From: Methanobacteriota archaeon
Lineage (GTDB): Archaea > Halobacteriota > Methanosarcinia > Methanosarcinales > Methanoperedenaceae
Assembly: GCA_018900975.1 (NCBI GenBank)
Contig: JAHIFK010000228.1
Location: forward strand, 1 to 13,000
Reading direction: 5' to 3'
DNA length: 13,000 nucleotides
The notes beneath the pieces are model-generated. The model was not told the DNA's origin and did not search any database. It worked only from the letters and a program-made list of their open reading frames with translations. Shown piece by piece: positions 12,900 through 13,000 of this stretch; within the stretch, counting starts at the first letter, position 1, and the number at the start of each line of letters is the position of its first letter. The position numbers were made by a program, and so were the translations under genes.

Positions 12900-13000
12900 A
12901 TGCCAATTGATCCAATATGCAAAAAGACGGTTGATGAAAAAACAGGGTTTAAATCCGTTTATAAGAACAAAGAGCATTTTTTCTGCTCACAGAACTGTAA
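12900..13000 (+). CDS. YHS-domain protein, 5' end only (runs off the window)
   Basis: An ATG at 12900 opens a frame that continues to the window end: 33 complete codons reading MPIDPICKKTVDEKTGF, then YKNKEHFFCSQNC. This is the start of a YHS domain, where DPxC...V, Y....Y/FFC and a second Cys four residues later (here C29 and C33) are the expected features. YHS domains are found in copper-transport ATPases, in small metal-binding proteins and in some monooxygenase components, so the full protein cannot be named. No ribosome site is seen; TTTTATTG around 12869-12876 lies about 27 nt upstream, which fits a leaderless start. It follows the Dabb gene by 40 bp. Confidence 0.75.
   Translation, partial: MPIDPICKKTVDEKTGFKSVYKNKEHFFCSQNC

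Noticed and set aside
1..13000. CRISPR array, tRNA or rRNA genes
   Set aside because: No regularly spaced repeats, cloverleaf-like conserved arms or rRNA-like stretches were recognised in any intergenic region.

Overview
The window looks like a chromosomal segment of a methanogen-related archaeon. Evidence is archaeal-type TyrRS, a tubulin/FtsZ-superfamily GTPase of CetZ-like character, the NadX/NadC NAD route, DUF11-type sequon-rich surface proteins, TATA-box promoters 25-30 nt upstream of starts, and a mix of leaderless and GGAGG-type starts. A Methanosarcinales / Methanoperedens-like origin is my best guess from gene style; no rRNA is present to prove it. No tRNA, rRNA or CRISPR array was seen.

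Left part (1-7104). On the minus strand lie nadC (2357-3169), then a promoter, then a two-gene unit: a membrane-anchored surface protein (1139-2254) and a CetZ-like GTPase (35-1132). nadC is divergent from nadX (3261-4073), and their 91-bp shared promoter region carries an 11-bp direct repeat that looks like an operator. nadX is followed after 3 bp by tatC (4077-4955). tatC converges on a site-2 protease with two PDZ domains (4960-6744, minus), whose stop codon sits against a hairpin plus U-tract terminator. The protease gene is divergent from cutA (6784-7104); both appear leaderless from interlocked promoters in 39 bp.

Middle (7176-10246). Three minus-strand reading frames encode exported proteins: a TapB-like surface protein (8010-9026) and an AttH/CrtC-type lipocalin-like protein broken into two frames (7466-7966 and 7176-7466), apparently lacking its centre. 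tyrS (9287-10246) follows on the plus strand.

Right part (10239-13000). Immediately after the tyrS stop codon sits a 1518-bp AT-rich segment (10247-11764). It is bounded by 25-bp imperfect terminal inverted repeats (21/25) and by a perfect 8-bp target-site duplication, AAAAATGA. It holds no recognisable transposase, only a small membrane protein and a zinc-ribbon protein with a duplicated Cys-rich domain. Two further copies of the end motif lie between these genes. I read it as a mobile insertion cassette (passenger genes between IS-type ends moved in trans) and regard it as the main discovery of the window. Removing it would place tyrS 10 bp upstream of a flavodoxin/ferredoxin (EFR1-type) gene (11783-12568), which is followed by a Dabb-domain gene (12578-12859) and a truncated YHS-domain gene (12900-end).
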